Positions 32,591-40,591 of a stretch of DNA of 44,144 bases are shown in pieces. Position 1 is the stretch's first letter. The number at the start of each line of letters is the position of its first letter. Location of the stretch: positions 1 to 44,144 of the forward strand of contig CAMDJV010000028.1 of assembly GCA_945901085.1 (NCBI GenBank), given 5' to 3'. This DNA is from Rhodovarius crocodyli (lineage in GTDB: Bacteria; Pseudomonadota; Alphaproteobacteria; Acetobacterales; Acetobacteraceae). The position numbers were made by a program, and so were the translations under genes. The notes beneath the pieces were generated by a model. That model saw only the letters and a list, made by a program, of their open reading frames with translations, made no database searches and was not told the origin of the DNA.

Positions 32591-32609
32591 TGCTGCACTT
32601 GTTGCAGCA
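32591..32609. promoter_or_regulatory. Inverted repeat in the divergent dppB-like/dehydrogenase promoter region
   Basis: TGCTGCACTTGTTGCAGCA is a perfect 7-bp inverted repeat with a 5-nt spacer. It lies in the 69-bp gap between the ABC permease operon (start 32563) and the dehydrogenase (start 32633). It is a candidate operator controlling both directions. No regulator gene is nearby. Confidence 0.45.
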
Positions 32610-32632
32610 CGAGAAGCAAGGGCGGCAAAGCA

Positions 32633-33625
32633 ATGAGCGGAGCAGACAGGGCAGGGCGGATGAGGGTTTATCTCAGCCATGGGAGCCTCTCCTTCCCCGG
32701 CTATTTTGGTGAGCGCGCGCTGGCCGCGCTGCGCGAGCATGCCGATGTCGTGCGCAACCCCGGGGTTGAGGAATTGCGCGACGAAGCCCTCGCGGCCGCC
32801 GCTGCGGGTTGCGATGCCATCATCGCCTATCGCGGCAGCCCCGGCACGGCGGCGACCTTTGCGGCCGCGCCCCAGCTCAAGGCCTTTCTGCGCTGTGCGG
32901 TGGATATCAGCACGGTGGATGTGGCGGCGGCCTCTGAGCGGGGGATTTTGGTGACGCAGGCCACGCCGGGTTTTGTCGATGCGGTGGTGGAGTTGGGGGT
33001 TGGTTTTATGGTGGATCTGGCGCGGGGCGTGAGCCGCTCGGTGCTGGAATACCGTGCCGGAGGGGTGGCGCAGCCGCGGCCGGGCTTGCAGCTTTCGGGC
33101 GCGACCTTGGGGCTGGTGGGGTATGGCCGCATCGCCCGGCGCATGGCCGAGGTGGCGCGCGCCCTGGGCATGGGGGTGCTGGCCTATGACCCGCATGGCG
33201 GCACCCATTCCCTGGCCGAGGTGCTGTCGGGGGCGGATATCGTGATCTGCCTGGCGCTCTCCACGCCGCAAACCCGGCATATGATGGGCGCTGAGGCCTT
33301 TGCCGCCATGCGACGTGGGGCTTTTTTCATCAACCTCTCGCGCGGCGAGTTGATTGATGAGGCAGCACTCGAGGCGGCCCTGGATTCAGGCCATCTGGCC
33401 GGTGCGGCGATGGATGTGGGCAGCGCGCCTGACCAGATGCCGCTGCCCCGCCTCGCGGCAAGGCCAGATGTGATCGCAACCCCGCATATTGGTGGGCTGA
33501 CGCCGGCCGCGGCCGAGCATCAGGCGATGGACACCGTCCGCCAGGTTGCGGCGCTGGCGGCGGGGCGGCTCCCCGATGGCGCGGTGAATGCCGCCCAGGC
33601 GTATCGGCTGTTCAAGCCGGCCTGA
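32633..33625 (+). CDS. D-2-hydroxyacid dehydrogenase-like protein lacking the usual catalytic Glu
   Basis: A 330-residue protein from ATG 32633; ATG 32660 is an alternative. The Rossmann motif is GLVGYGRIARRMAEVARALG. Arg is present in FFINLSRGELIDEAALE and His in VIATPHIGGLTP. The segment that normally reads DVFxxEP reads AMDVGSAPDQMPLP, so the Glu of the Arg-Glu-His relay is missing. It may belong to a subfamily with a different relay residue, perhaps the Asp of APDQ. It sits between the binding protein and permease genes of one ABC system, on the opposite strand. Its 3' end overlaps the binding protein gene by 14 bp. Confidence 0.9.
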   Translation: MSGADRAGRMRVYLSHGSLSFPGYFGERALAALREHADVVRNPGVEELRDEALAAAAAGCDAIIAYRGSPGTAATFAAAPQLKAFLRCAVDISTVDVAAASERGILVTQATPGFVDAVVELGVGFMVDLARGVSRSVLEYRAGGVAQPRPGLQLSGATLGLVGYGRIARRMAEVARALGMGVLAYDPHGGTHSLAEVLSGADIVICLALSTPQTRHMMGAEAFAAMRRGAFFINLSRGELIDEAALEAALDSGHLAGAAMDVGSAPDQMPLPRLAARPDVIATPHIGGLTPAAAEHQAMDTVRQVAALAAGRLPDGAVNAAQAYRLFKPA

Positions 33626-35213
33626 CGCGCCCCATCTCAAGCTGCCAACCCGCTGCCGTCAGCGGGAAGGCGCCGAGCGCATTGCGCACCGCGATTTGAT
33701 AATTCGGCTGGAACAGCACGAAGTGATGCGCCGCATCCACCACGCCGCGCTGCCACTCCACCCATAGCGCCGCGGCGCGCTCGAGATTTTGCTCCTCCGA
33801 GGCGCGTTGCACGAGGGCGGGCAATTCCGGCGGCACCGTCCAATGCACCCGCCGCGCCACCCGCTCCACAATGGCCGAGGCCCATAGCTCGTTCGAGACG
33901 GCGGGCGGGTTCCAGAAGGTCAGCACCGCGCCGGCCTGGCGGCCCTGGGTGAAGAGGGTGCGCAGATTGACCTGATCCATCGGGTTGAGCCGCACGCGAA
34001 TGCCCACCCGCGCCAGGTCTGCCTGCAGCTTCTGCGCCAGCACCTGATAGGTGATGCCCGCCACGGCTGCATTGCCATAGGCGATTTCCATCTCGAAGCC
34101 CTGGGCGAAGCCGGCGGTGTTGAGCAGCGCCCGCGCCCGGTCGAGATCCTGGTTGAAGCCTATCTGGCGGGCGATGGCCTCCGTGCTGCCATTGACGCCA
34201 ATGGGCAGGAAATGCGCCGGGCGCTGCGCCGCGCCGCCCAGCATGCTGCCCAGGATACTGTCATAATCAATGGCGTGGCCGATGGCGTGGCGGACCTCTT
34301 TTTTCGCCAATGCGGGGTTGGCGGCGGCATTCTCGGTCACCGCCATATAGACGAAATCGAGGCTGGGCATGCGCTCGATGCGAACCGCCGCATCGGCGCG
34401 CAGCGTGCTGATCTGCTCGGGGATGAGGTTGAAGGCGGCGGCGATATCGCCACGGCGCACCGCGAGCAACTGCGCCGCGCTATCCGACAAATGGCGGATT
34501 ACCACACGCTCATAGGGCGAAGCCGCGCCCCAGTAATGCGGATTGCGCTGCAACAGGATCTGGTTGTTGCGCTCCCAGCGCACCAGGCGGAAGGGGCCGG
34601 TGCCGGCGGAATTGCCGTTCAGCCAATCCGTCGCCCGGTCGGTCTCTTTTGCCGCCGGGGCGACCACACCGCCCTGGGCCACCACCACCGCCTTTTCCAT
34701 GATGCCGCAGCCGGGATTGGCCAGAATGGGCAGGATGGGCGCATTGGGCGCGTTGAGGATGAAATCGACGGTCTGGGCGTCCACCACCTCCACCCGATCC
34801 ACCGCCTTGATGTATTGCTGGGTTTGTTCGCGCATGTTGAGGATGCGGTCGAAGGTGAATTTCACATCCTCCGCCGTCATCAGATTTCCGGTGGAGAATT
34901 TCACCCCCGCGCGCAGGGTGAAGCGCCAGCCGCGCCCATCGGGGGTGCGGGCCCAGGCGGTGGCGAGGGAAGGGCGGACATTCACATAATCGCCCGGCTC
35001 GAGCGTGAGCAGGCTGTCATAGACCGCAGCCAGCGTCATGGGCGGCGTGTATTGCGCCTGGCGCACGGGGTCGAGGGTTACGGTATCGCTGATATCAATG
35101 CCGATGACGAGAACACCGCCGCGCGCCTGGGCCCTGGCTCCGGCGGGAATGGCGGCGGCCGAGCAGCCGAGAATTTGTGCCAGGCTGCGGCGGCCAAGTG
35201 CGGTTGTTGTCAT
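33612..35213 (-). CDS. Family 5 (peptide/nickel-type) solute-binding protein
   Basis: A 533-residue periplasmic binding protein. The N-terminus MTTTALGRRSLAQILGCSAA carries an RR pair that could be a Tat signal, with cleavage after GARAQA. Family hallmarks are TVTLDPVRQAQYTPPMTLAAVYDSLLTL, SLATAWARTPDGRGWRFTLRAGVKFSTGNLMTAEDVKFTFDRIL and GTGPFRLVRWERNNQILLQRNPHYWG. AGAGGAA lies 8 bases before ATG 35213. It should feed the DppBC-like permease and fused ATPase encoded downstream, although a plus-strand dehydrogenase gene separates them. Confidence 0.94.
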   Translation of the reverse strand: MTTTALGRRSLAQILGCSAAAIPAGARAQARGGVLVIGIDISDTVTLDPVRQAQYTPPMTLAAVYDSLLTLEPGDYVNVRPSLATAWARTPDGRGWRFTLRAGVKFSTGNLMTAEDVKFTFDRILNMREQTQQYIKAVDRVEVVDAQTVDFILNAPNAPILPILANPGCGIMEKAVVVAQGGVVAPAAKETDRATDWLNGNSAGTGPFRLVRWERNNQILLQRNPHYWGAASPYERVVIRHLSDSAAQLLAVRRGDIAAAFNLIPEQISTLRADAAVRIERMPSLDFVYMAVTENAAANPALAKKEVRHAIGHAIDYDSILGSMLGGAAQRPAHFLPIGVNGSTEAIARQIGFNQDLDRARALLNTAGFAQGFEMEIAYGNAAVAGITYQVLAQKLQADLARVGIRVRLNPMDQVNLRTLFTQGRQAGAVLTFWNPPAVSNELWASAIVERVARRVHWTVPPELPALVQRASEEQNLERAAALWVEWQRGVVDAAHHFVLFQPNYQIAVRNALGAFPLTAAGWQLEMGRVRPA

Positions 35214-35305
35214 GTGCGTGTTCCTCTCTGATCCTTGTGGCGGATCGTCGCGCAGGCAGCCTAGGACGCATCGGAGGCAGTATGGAAGAGGCAAAGCCGC
35301 AGCCT

Positions 35306-36085
35306 TCACAGCCTTGGGATATGCAGCCCGCCATCGATATGGAAAGCGTCACCGGTGCTGAAGGGCAGGGCACCGGAGGCCAGCAGCGCCACCGCGCGGC
35401 CGATATCATCAGGCTCGCCCCAGCGGCGCATCGGCGATAACCCGGCCTCGATCCGCTTTGTATAAGCCTCGGCCACCGGGGCGGTCAGTTCAGTGCGGAT
35501 CACGCCGGGGCGGATGTCATGCACCGCGATCCCATCCTCAGCCAGGCGCAGCGCGAAGATTTTTGCGACCATCGCGGTTGCGGATTTTGAGGCGGCGTAT
35601 TCCGCCCGGTCGGGCGAGGCGAGAAAGGCATTGGCCGAAGAAATGAAGCTGATGCTGCGCGCACCACGCTGGGGCGCGCCCTCTGCCACCATCCGCCGCG
35701 CCACCGCCTGGGCCAGAAAGAAACTGGCCCGGGTATTGATCGCAAAGCAACGATCCCAGGATTGGGGCGAGACATCCAGCACATCACCGCGCTGCATGGC
35801 GCCCACACCGGCATTGCAGACCAGGCATTCCAAACCGCCAAACGCAGCCCAGGCGGAGGCGACCAGAGGCGCGTGCTGCTCAAGCAAAGCAAGATCGGCC
35901 ATCAGCACATGGAAGCGGCCACCGGCCGCGCTGACCGCCCGGGCGGTTTCGGCCATGCCATCCTGGGCGATATCAGTGCCGATGATGTCAAAGCCCGCCG
36001 ACGCAAGGGAGGTGGCAATCGCCCGGCCGATACCGCGGCGGGCGCCGGTGACCAACGCGGCCGGGCGCTGCGTGTCTTTGGGCAT
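35306..36085 (-). CDS. Short-chain dehydrogenase/reductase (SDR)
   Basis: A 259-residue classical SDR. The cofactor motif VTGARRGIGRAIA, CNAGVGAM and the active-site Ser/Tyr-x-x-x-Lys in FISSANAFLASPDRAEYAASKSA are all visible, with the common C-terminal GDAFHIDGGLHI. AAGGAGAG precedes ATG 36085. The frame stays open further upstream only because it enters a hairpin repeat. It is co-directional with the binding protein 92 bp downstream and may oxidise or reduce the imported compound (inference). Confidence 0.94.
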   Translation of the reverse strand: MPKDTQRPAALVTGARRGIGRAIATSLASAGFDIIGTDIAQDGMAETARAVSAAGGRFHVLMADLALLEQHAPLVASAWAAFGGLECLVCNAGVGAMQRGDVLDVSPQSWDRCFAINTRASFFLAQAVARRMVAEGAPQRGARSISFISSANAFLASPDRAEYAASKSATAMVAKIFALRLAEDGIAVHDIRPGVIRTELTAPVAEAYTKRIEAGLSPMRRWGEPDDIGRAVALLASGALPFSTGDAFHIDGGLHIPRL

Positions 36086-36144
36086 ATTTGTGTCTCTCCT
36101 TGGGTGATTGCGGCTTGCTGCGCTGGGCAGTTCTGCTGGCGGAG

Positions 36145-36210
36145 GGGAAGAGCGAAAGGGCTTTGCCCTCTCGCGCTCTCCCACCAGGAAAATGATTTTC
36201 CTGGACCTTT
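36145..36210 (+). repeat. Double-hairpin arm B (locus 4, left)
   Basis: The same architecture as arm A with a different sequence. H1 at 36152-36174 has stem GCGAAAGGGC (one A-C mismatch) and loop TTT. H2 at 36184-36204 has stem CCAGGAAAA and loop TGA. The linker is 9 nt, and the arm ends in ACCTTT. It lies 60 bp upstream of the SDR start. Its inverted relative is at 5656-5703. Confidence 0.85.
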
Positions 36211-36333
36211 GTTTAATTTTTGTTTTTTATTAGAATTGTAACATTTTTATATACAAAAATAGTTAAAGTTTTCATTATATTATAAAATTAAAAATTATTT
36301 TGAATAACATAATCCAAAATTAAAAATAAAACG
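36211..36333. other. AT-rich core of locus 4 (within the 363-bp SDR to hydrolase gap)
   Basis: About 88% A+T by eye count over 123 bp, in a chromosome of roughly two-thirds G+C, with sharp edges at the two arms. No coding frame. The gap 36086-36448 contains only left arm B, this core, the inverted right arm A and about 60 bp of ordinary sequence. Confidence 0.8.
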
Positions 36334-36388
36334 AAGGTGCAGGAAACTGAGTTTCCTGCTGGGGTGCTCGAGGGGCAAAGTCCCTCGA
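36334..36388 (-). repeat. Double-hairpin arm A, inverted (locus 4, right)
   Basis: H2 at 36339-36359 is perfect. The linker is TGGGGTGC. H1 at 36368-36388 has one G-T wobble (GTCCCTCGA). It lies 61 bp past the stop of the alpha/beta hydrolase gene with H1 nearest that gene, matching the orientation at loci 1 and 2. Confidence 0.9.
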
Positions 36389-36448
36389 AGTTTTAGTCCC
36401 CCCATTCCTTCCCAAGCATTGTCCAAGCCGCCAAGGCTTGAAACTACT

Positions 36449-37501
36449 TCACCCCAGCGAGGCCAGAAACTCGCGCAGTGCCTCGCGCCAGAAGCGCGCC
36501 TGGCCGGTGGTGCCGTGGCCGGTCGTTTCCGTGCTGGCCTCGATGAGATGCAGCCTGGCATGAGCGATGCGCTGCATTGCTGCTTGCATCACGCCGGTCT
36601 GGGGTGGGTTGCGCTCATCATCGGCGGAATTGATCGCCAGCACGCGGGCGCGAATACGTTCCAGCAGCGGTGCTGGGTTGTAATCGCGTGAACTCTCCCA
36701 TTGGTAGATGAAGTCATTCGCATCGGGCGGTGGATTGGCCGCCAGGCGCTGTTCGACCAGCGCATCGGCTTGGGCGCGGCTGGGGGCTTGGGCCTGCAGG
36801 GCCAGGGTGCCGCCATTGGTGGCGGTGGCGTAGAGCAGGCTGGCCATTCGCAGTGAGGGTGGTGGTGTGGTGTAGTTGCCATCGGCATAGGCGGGGTCGC
36901 GGCGGATGCTCTCGATCATGAGGCGGCGCAGCATCCAATTGCGCGCGGCCATTTCGGTGGGTTGGGCGGCCATGGGCACGATGGCATCCATGAAGTCTGG
37001 ATAGGTCACGCCCCATAGCCAGCTATGCATGCCGCCCATGGAATTGCCGATGACCAGCCGCAAATGGTTGAGCCCTAGGCCTTCGGTGACCAGGCGATGC
37101 TGGGCATGGACCATGTCGTCGTAATTGTAGCGCGGGAAGCGGGCGCGCAGACCATCAGAGGGCTTGCTTGAGGCGCCGGCACCCAGCGCATCGGGCAGGA
37201 TGATGAAATGGCGCTGTGCATCGAGCGGCTGGCCGGGGCCGAAGAGTGCGCCGGCAAAGCCTGGATTGAGCAAATTGCGCGCCGAGCCTGCGGTGCCATG
37301 CAGCACCAGCACTGGCAGCCCGCCGGGATTGCCAATGGTGGTGTAGGCCAGCTTCACCGTGGGCAGGGTTTCGCCATTGTGGAAGCGGAAATCCCGCGCG
37401 ACCCAATGGGCCTCGCGGGGGGTGGGGTATTCCGCGGCCGTGGCCACGCTGGCCAGTGCCAGGGGGATGGCCGCGCGGCGCGGCAGGTTGGGTGTCTGCA
37501 A
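36449..37501 (-). CDS. Alpha/beta hydrolase, homoserine O-acetyltransferase (MetX)-like, with signal peptide
   Basis: A 350-residue alpha/beta hydrolase of the MetX-like group. The nucleophile is Ser154 in GNSMGGMHSW, the acid Asp is in LAINSADDERNPP, and the base His is in TTGHGTTGQ. The start is taken as TTG 37501 because AGGAG lies 6 bases upstream and the resulting MQTPNLPRRAAIPLALASVA is a signal peptide; no good ATG fits. An exported MetX-like fold suggests an esterase or acyl hydrolase rather than methionine synthesis. It is the last gene of the Bug 6/V4R/cupin/hydrolase run. Confidence 0.85.
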   Translation of the reverse strand: MQTPNLPRRAAIPLALASVATAAEYPTPREAHWVARDFRFHNGETLPTVKLAYTTIGNPGGLPVLVLHGTAGSARNLLNPGFAGALFGPGQPLDAQRHFIILPDALGAGASSKPSDGLRARFPRYNYDDMVHAQHRLVTEGLGLNHLRLVIGNSMGGMHSWLWGVTYPDFMDAIVPMAAQPTEMAARNWMLRRLMIESIRRDPAYADGNYTTPPPSLRMASLLYATATNGGTLALQAQAPSRAQADALVEQRLAANPPPDANDFIYQWESSRDYNPAPLLERIRARVLAINSADDERNPPQTGVMQAAMQRIAHARLHLIEASTETTGHGTTGQARFWREALREFLASLG

Positions 37502-37559
37502 GGTGGGCTCCTGGAGCGTCGCGGTCTTGGTCTGGGATGGGGGATGGCCGGGCGGGGTG

Positions 37560-38099
37560 TCAGGCCTGGCCGGCAAACATGCGCATGACTTTTTGCATGT
37601 CATAGGGCATTTCGTGCAGGGATTCGGGGTCCCACTCACTGCGTTCGGCGGCAAAGAAATCGCCGAAATAGACATGGATGGCGCCGGTGATGCGCGCGAT
37701 GGGGTTGATCACCGAATGGATCACATCCGCCCCCAGCACCAGCGTGTCCTTCTCCGAAAGGGTCTTGGCGGAGGCACCTTCGATGCGGCCATTGGCATCC
37801 TCGGGAAGGCGGCGCCAGAGGATATTGTCCTCACGGCCGGAATAGACGCCGATCACCGCCGCCATGGCGTGATTATGCGGCATGATCACCATTTTGGGCT
37901 GCCATTGCACATTGAGGATGGTGAGGTCCTTCGCGCGATGCAGGACACCGAGGCCACCGCTTTGCGGCGTGCCCAGCCGGGCCATCAATGCCGCGGGGTC
38001 AGAGACGGCGCGGGTCACCACCTCGCGCATCTCGCGCGATGGCTGGCTGGCCTCGCATGCGGCCTGGCAATCGGCGATGAAGCGGTCCTGGTCGAACAT
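37560..38099 (-). CDS. Cupin protein resembling thiol (cysteine/3-mercaptopropionate) dioxygenases
   Basis: A 179-residue cupin. The iron-binding pattern His75-x-His77 (MPHNHAMAAVIGVYSG) with His128 (LGADVIHSVINP) fits the three-His site of cysteine dioxygenase-type enzymes, as does GREDNILWRR. The likely chemistry is O2-dependent oxidation of a thiol or related compound in the cytosol. It begins 28 bp after the V4R-like gene on the same strand, and the exported hydrolase follows 58 bp later. The substrate is not known. Confidence 0.82.
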   Translation of the reverse strand: MFDQDRFIADCQAACEASQPSREMREVVTRAVSDPAALMARLGTPQSGGLGVLHRAKDLTILNVQWQPKMVIMPHNHAMAAVIGVYSGREDNILWRRLPEDANGRIEGASAKTLSEKDTLVLGADVIHSVINPIARITGAIHVYFGDFFAAERSEWDPESLHEMPYDMQKVMRMFAGQA

Positions 38100-38127
38100 G
38101 GTGATCCATTTCTTTGATGGTCGTGGT

Positions 38128-38661
38128 TTAGCCCACAGCCTCGCAACGCAGTTCAAAGCGGCATTCGGCAGCCCCGGCGGCGAGGCAGGCCACCTCATGG
38201 CAGAGGGGCTCATCCGCGCGGCCTTCGCATTCCAGCAGATAGCGCATCCCGCCGGCAAAACTGCCCTGGAACACATAGCAGACGCAGCGCCTCGCCTCGG
38301 GCCCATAGCCCAGTGCAAAGGCCGAATGGCGCGCCACAATGGTGCCGCTGCCCGCTTCCACATCCAAAGCCTCAATCGAAACCTGGCCATGGCCGCGCTG
38401 GGACATGCGCTTGAGGTAGTGCCGAAACGTCTCCAGCGGGGCGAGGGAATGGGTCTTAGCCTCCGCCCGGCACCATTGCAGTGCCGAGAGATGCGATGAG
38501 CCATAGACGATATCGCGATAGGCGGTGGGGCCGATCTTGGCTTCCACCGCCTTTTGCATATTCACCATGAAATGGCGCGGCAGATACATCATCGGCAGTC
38601 CGTCGGTGGACCAGATGGAGGTGGCGGGATCGACGTCGATGGGAATTTCGGGGGCGGCCAT
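38128..38661 (-). CDS. V4R/DUF5943-like small-molecule-binding protein
   Basis: A 177-residue soluble protein starting MAAPEIPIDVDPATSIWSTD, then GLPMMYLPRHFMVNMQKAV. The C-terminal part, CEGRADEPLCHEVACLAAGAAECRFEL, has the Cys/His-containing ending typical of V4R (4-vinyl reductase-type) ligand-binding domains. The N-terminal part matches what I recall of DUF5943. No DNA-binding domain is present, so it is not a complete regulator. It starts 4 bp after Bug protein 6, suggesting a sensor or an accessory to the cupin enzyme. Confidence 0.72.
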   Translation of the reverse strand: MAAPEIPIDVDPATSIWSTDGLPMMYLPRHFMVNMQKAVEAKIGPTAYRDIVYGSSHLSALQWCRAEAKTHSLAPLETFRHYLKRMSQRGHGQVSIEALDVEAGSGTIVARHSAFALGYGPEARRCVCYVFQGSFAGGMRYLLECEGRADEPLCHEVACLAAGAAECRFELRCEAVG

Positions 38662-38665
38662 GGTG

Positions 38666-39667
38666 CTACTCCACCCGCGCGCCGGAGGCCCGGATGAGGG
38701 GGGCGAAGCCGGCCTCATTGGCGGCGCGGAAGCGGATGAATTCCTCGGCGGAGGTGTACCAGGGGGTGCCACCATTCTCGGCGAGGCGGCGGATCAGGTC
38801 AGGGCTTTCCAGTGCCTGGCGGGTGAGGGCGTTGATCCGCGCGATAATGGCGGGCGGGATGCCGGCCGGGCCCATCACCCCACCCCAGGAGGTGATCTCA
38901 AAGCCGGGCAGGAATTCGGCCATGGTGGGGATATCGGGTGCTTGGGGGCTGCGGGCGGCGCCGGTCACCGCCAGGGCGCGCACTTTGCCCTCGCGCGCCA
39001 AAAGCAGCGCCTGGGGGATATTGTCGAAGATCATGTGCACCCGCCCGCCCAGCAGGTCGATATGCGCCGGTGCCCCGCCGCGATAGGGCACGTGCAGAAT
39101 ATCCAGATTGGCGAGGTATTTGAACATCTCGCCCGAGAGATGCACCGTGGTGCCCGAGCCTGAGGAGGCATAGGCGTAGCGGCCGGGATTGGCCCGCAAC
39201 AGGGCGATCAATTCCGGCACCGTGCGCGCTGGCACGTCATTGTTGATCACCAGCAGATTGGGCAATTGGTACATGCCCGAGATGTAGGAAAAATCCCGAT
39301 TGGGATCGAAGGGCAGGCGGGCATAGAGTGTCGGCGCTATGGCCAGGGCACCCACACTGGCCAGGCCAATGGTGTAGCCATCCGGCGCGGCGCGGGCGAT
39401 GGCCTCGGTGCCGACATTGCCGCCGGCACCAGCGCGGTTCTCGATGACGAATTGCTGCGAGGTCAATTCGCTCATCTTCTGGCACCACAGCCGGGTCATG
39501 ATGTCGGTGCCGCCGCCGGGGGGGAAAATGCCGATGAAGCGAACCGGCGCATTGGGCCAATTGGCTTCGTTTTGGGCCAGGGCGGGGCAAATGAGGCCAG
39601 GGGTGGCGAGGGCCGCCATGGCGGCGAGGGTGGCGCGGCGCGGCAGCGCTGCGGTGGTCTTGGGCAT
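38666..39667 (-). CDS. Bug/TctC-family solute-binding protein 6
   Basis: A 333-residue TTT-family receptor. The leader MPKTTAALPRRATLAAMAAL, ending CPALAQ, is followed by VRFIGIFPPGGGTDIMTRLW, VIENRAGAGGNVGTEAIARA, YAYASSGSGTTVHLSGEMFKYL and LHVPYRGGAPAHIDLLGGRVHMI. GGAGGAAAC directly precedes ATG 39667. It is first gene of a four-gene minus-strand run with the V4R-like protein, cupin and exported hydrolase. Confidence 0.95.
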   Translation of the reverse strand: MPKTTAALPRRATLAAMAALATPGLICPALAQNEANWPNAPVRFIGIFPPGGGTDIMTRLWCQKMSELTSQQFVIENRAGAGGNVGTEAIARAAPDGYTIGLASVGALAIAPTLYARLPFDPNRDFSYISGMYQLPNLLVINNDVPARTVPELIALLRANPGRYAYASSGSGTTVHLSGEMFKYLANLDILHVPYRGGAPAHIDLLGGRVHMIFDNIPQALLLAREGKVRALAVTGAARSPQAPDIPTMAEFLPGFEITSWGGVMGPAGIPPAIIARINALTRQALESPDLIRRLAENGGTPWYTSAEEFIRFRAANEAGFAPLIRASGARVE

Positions 39668-39802
39668 GTTTCCTCCATGCGGCCTTGCCTGGCCGTGATT
39701 GACGCTATGCACCGATGGATAGGCGCGCTGGTCAAGCGAAATCGGCTGCCGCCTCGCGTAAGCCAGCGCAGGCTGCGCGCAACGAATATGGAGGAGACCA
39801 TC

Positions 39803-40444
39803 ATGCGTGGCCCAATCGGCGCAGCCCTGCTTGCCATCAGCCTCGCCACCCCTGGCCTGGCGCAGAACCGTTTTCCCTCCATCCCGCCCGAGCAGATGAC
39901 GCCCGAGCAGCGCGCCCTGGCCGCCGCCATCCAGAGCGGGCCGCGCGCCGCGGTGCCGGGGCGCGACAATTCCATCGGCGGGCCATTCAATGTCTGGCTG
40001 CGCTCGCCCGGGGTGGGCGACAGGCTGCAGGCGCTGGGCAGCGAGTTGCGCTTCCGCACATCGCTGCCCCAGGCGCTGAATGAATTCGCCATTCTGATCA
40101 CTGCGCGGGAATGGTCATCGCAATATGAATGGTTCGCCCATCATCGCCTGGCATTGGCGGCGGGGTTGCCGGCCTCGATCGCCGCGGATCTGGCGGAGGG
40201 CCGCCGGCCTGAGGGCATGAATGACGACCAGCGGGTGATCTATGATTTCTGCATCGAGTTGCACCGCACCCGCTTCGTCTCGGATGCGCATTGCGCTGCG
40301 GTGAAGCAACGCTTTGGCGAACAGGGCGTGGTCGATCTGATCGCGGTGAGCGGATATTACGTGGCGGTGGCGATGACGCTGAACACCGCCCGTGTGGGGT
40401 TGCCCGATGGGGTGGCGCCACCTTTGCCGGAATTGCGGCGCTAG
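39803..40444 (+). CDS. Carboxymuconolactone decarboxylase family protein with signal peptide
   Basis: A 213-residue protein. Signal peptide MRGPIGAALLAISLATPGLAQ is followed by a CMD/AhpD-like all-helical domain. Its core LNEFAILITAREWSSQYEWFAHHRLALAAGL carries the family Glu and His but no CxxC pair, so it is not an AhpD peroxidase-type protein. GGAGGAGACCATC precedes the ATG. Exported CMD proteins are uncommon and of unknown function. It is divergent from the Bug 6 operon and followed after about 147 bp by Bug protein 7. Confidence 0.88.
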   Translation: MRGPIGAALLAISLATPGLAQNRFPSIPPEQMTPEQRALAAAIQSGPRAAVPGRDNSIGGPFNVWLRSPGVGDRLQALGSELRFRTSLPQALNEFAILITAREWSSQYEWFAHHRLALAAGLPASIAADLAEGRRPEGMNDDQRVIYDFCIELHRTRFVSDAHCAAVKQRFGEQGVVDLIAVSGYYVAVAMTLNTARVGLPDGVAPPLPELRR

Positions 40445-40591
40445 CCCAGCTTGTGTTCACATGCGCTCACACCGCGTGGTCTAGCGGCTGTTGAGAGGAT
40501 GATTCAGCGTTTACGGCGACTCCGCCTCGACGCATCATGCTCTGGTGCAGGCCGCCAGTCTCGCGCCACGATAAAAAACGGAGGAAATACC

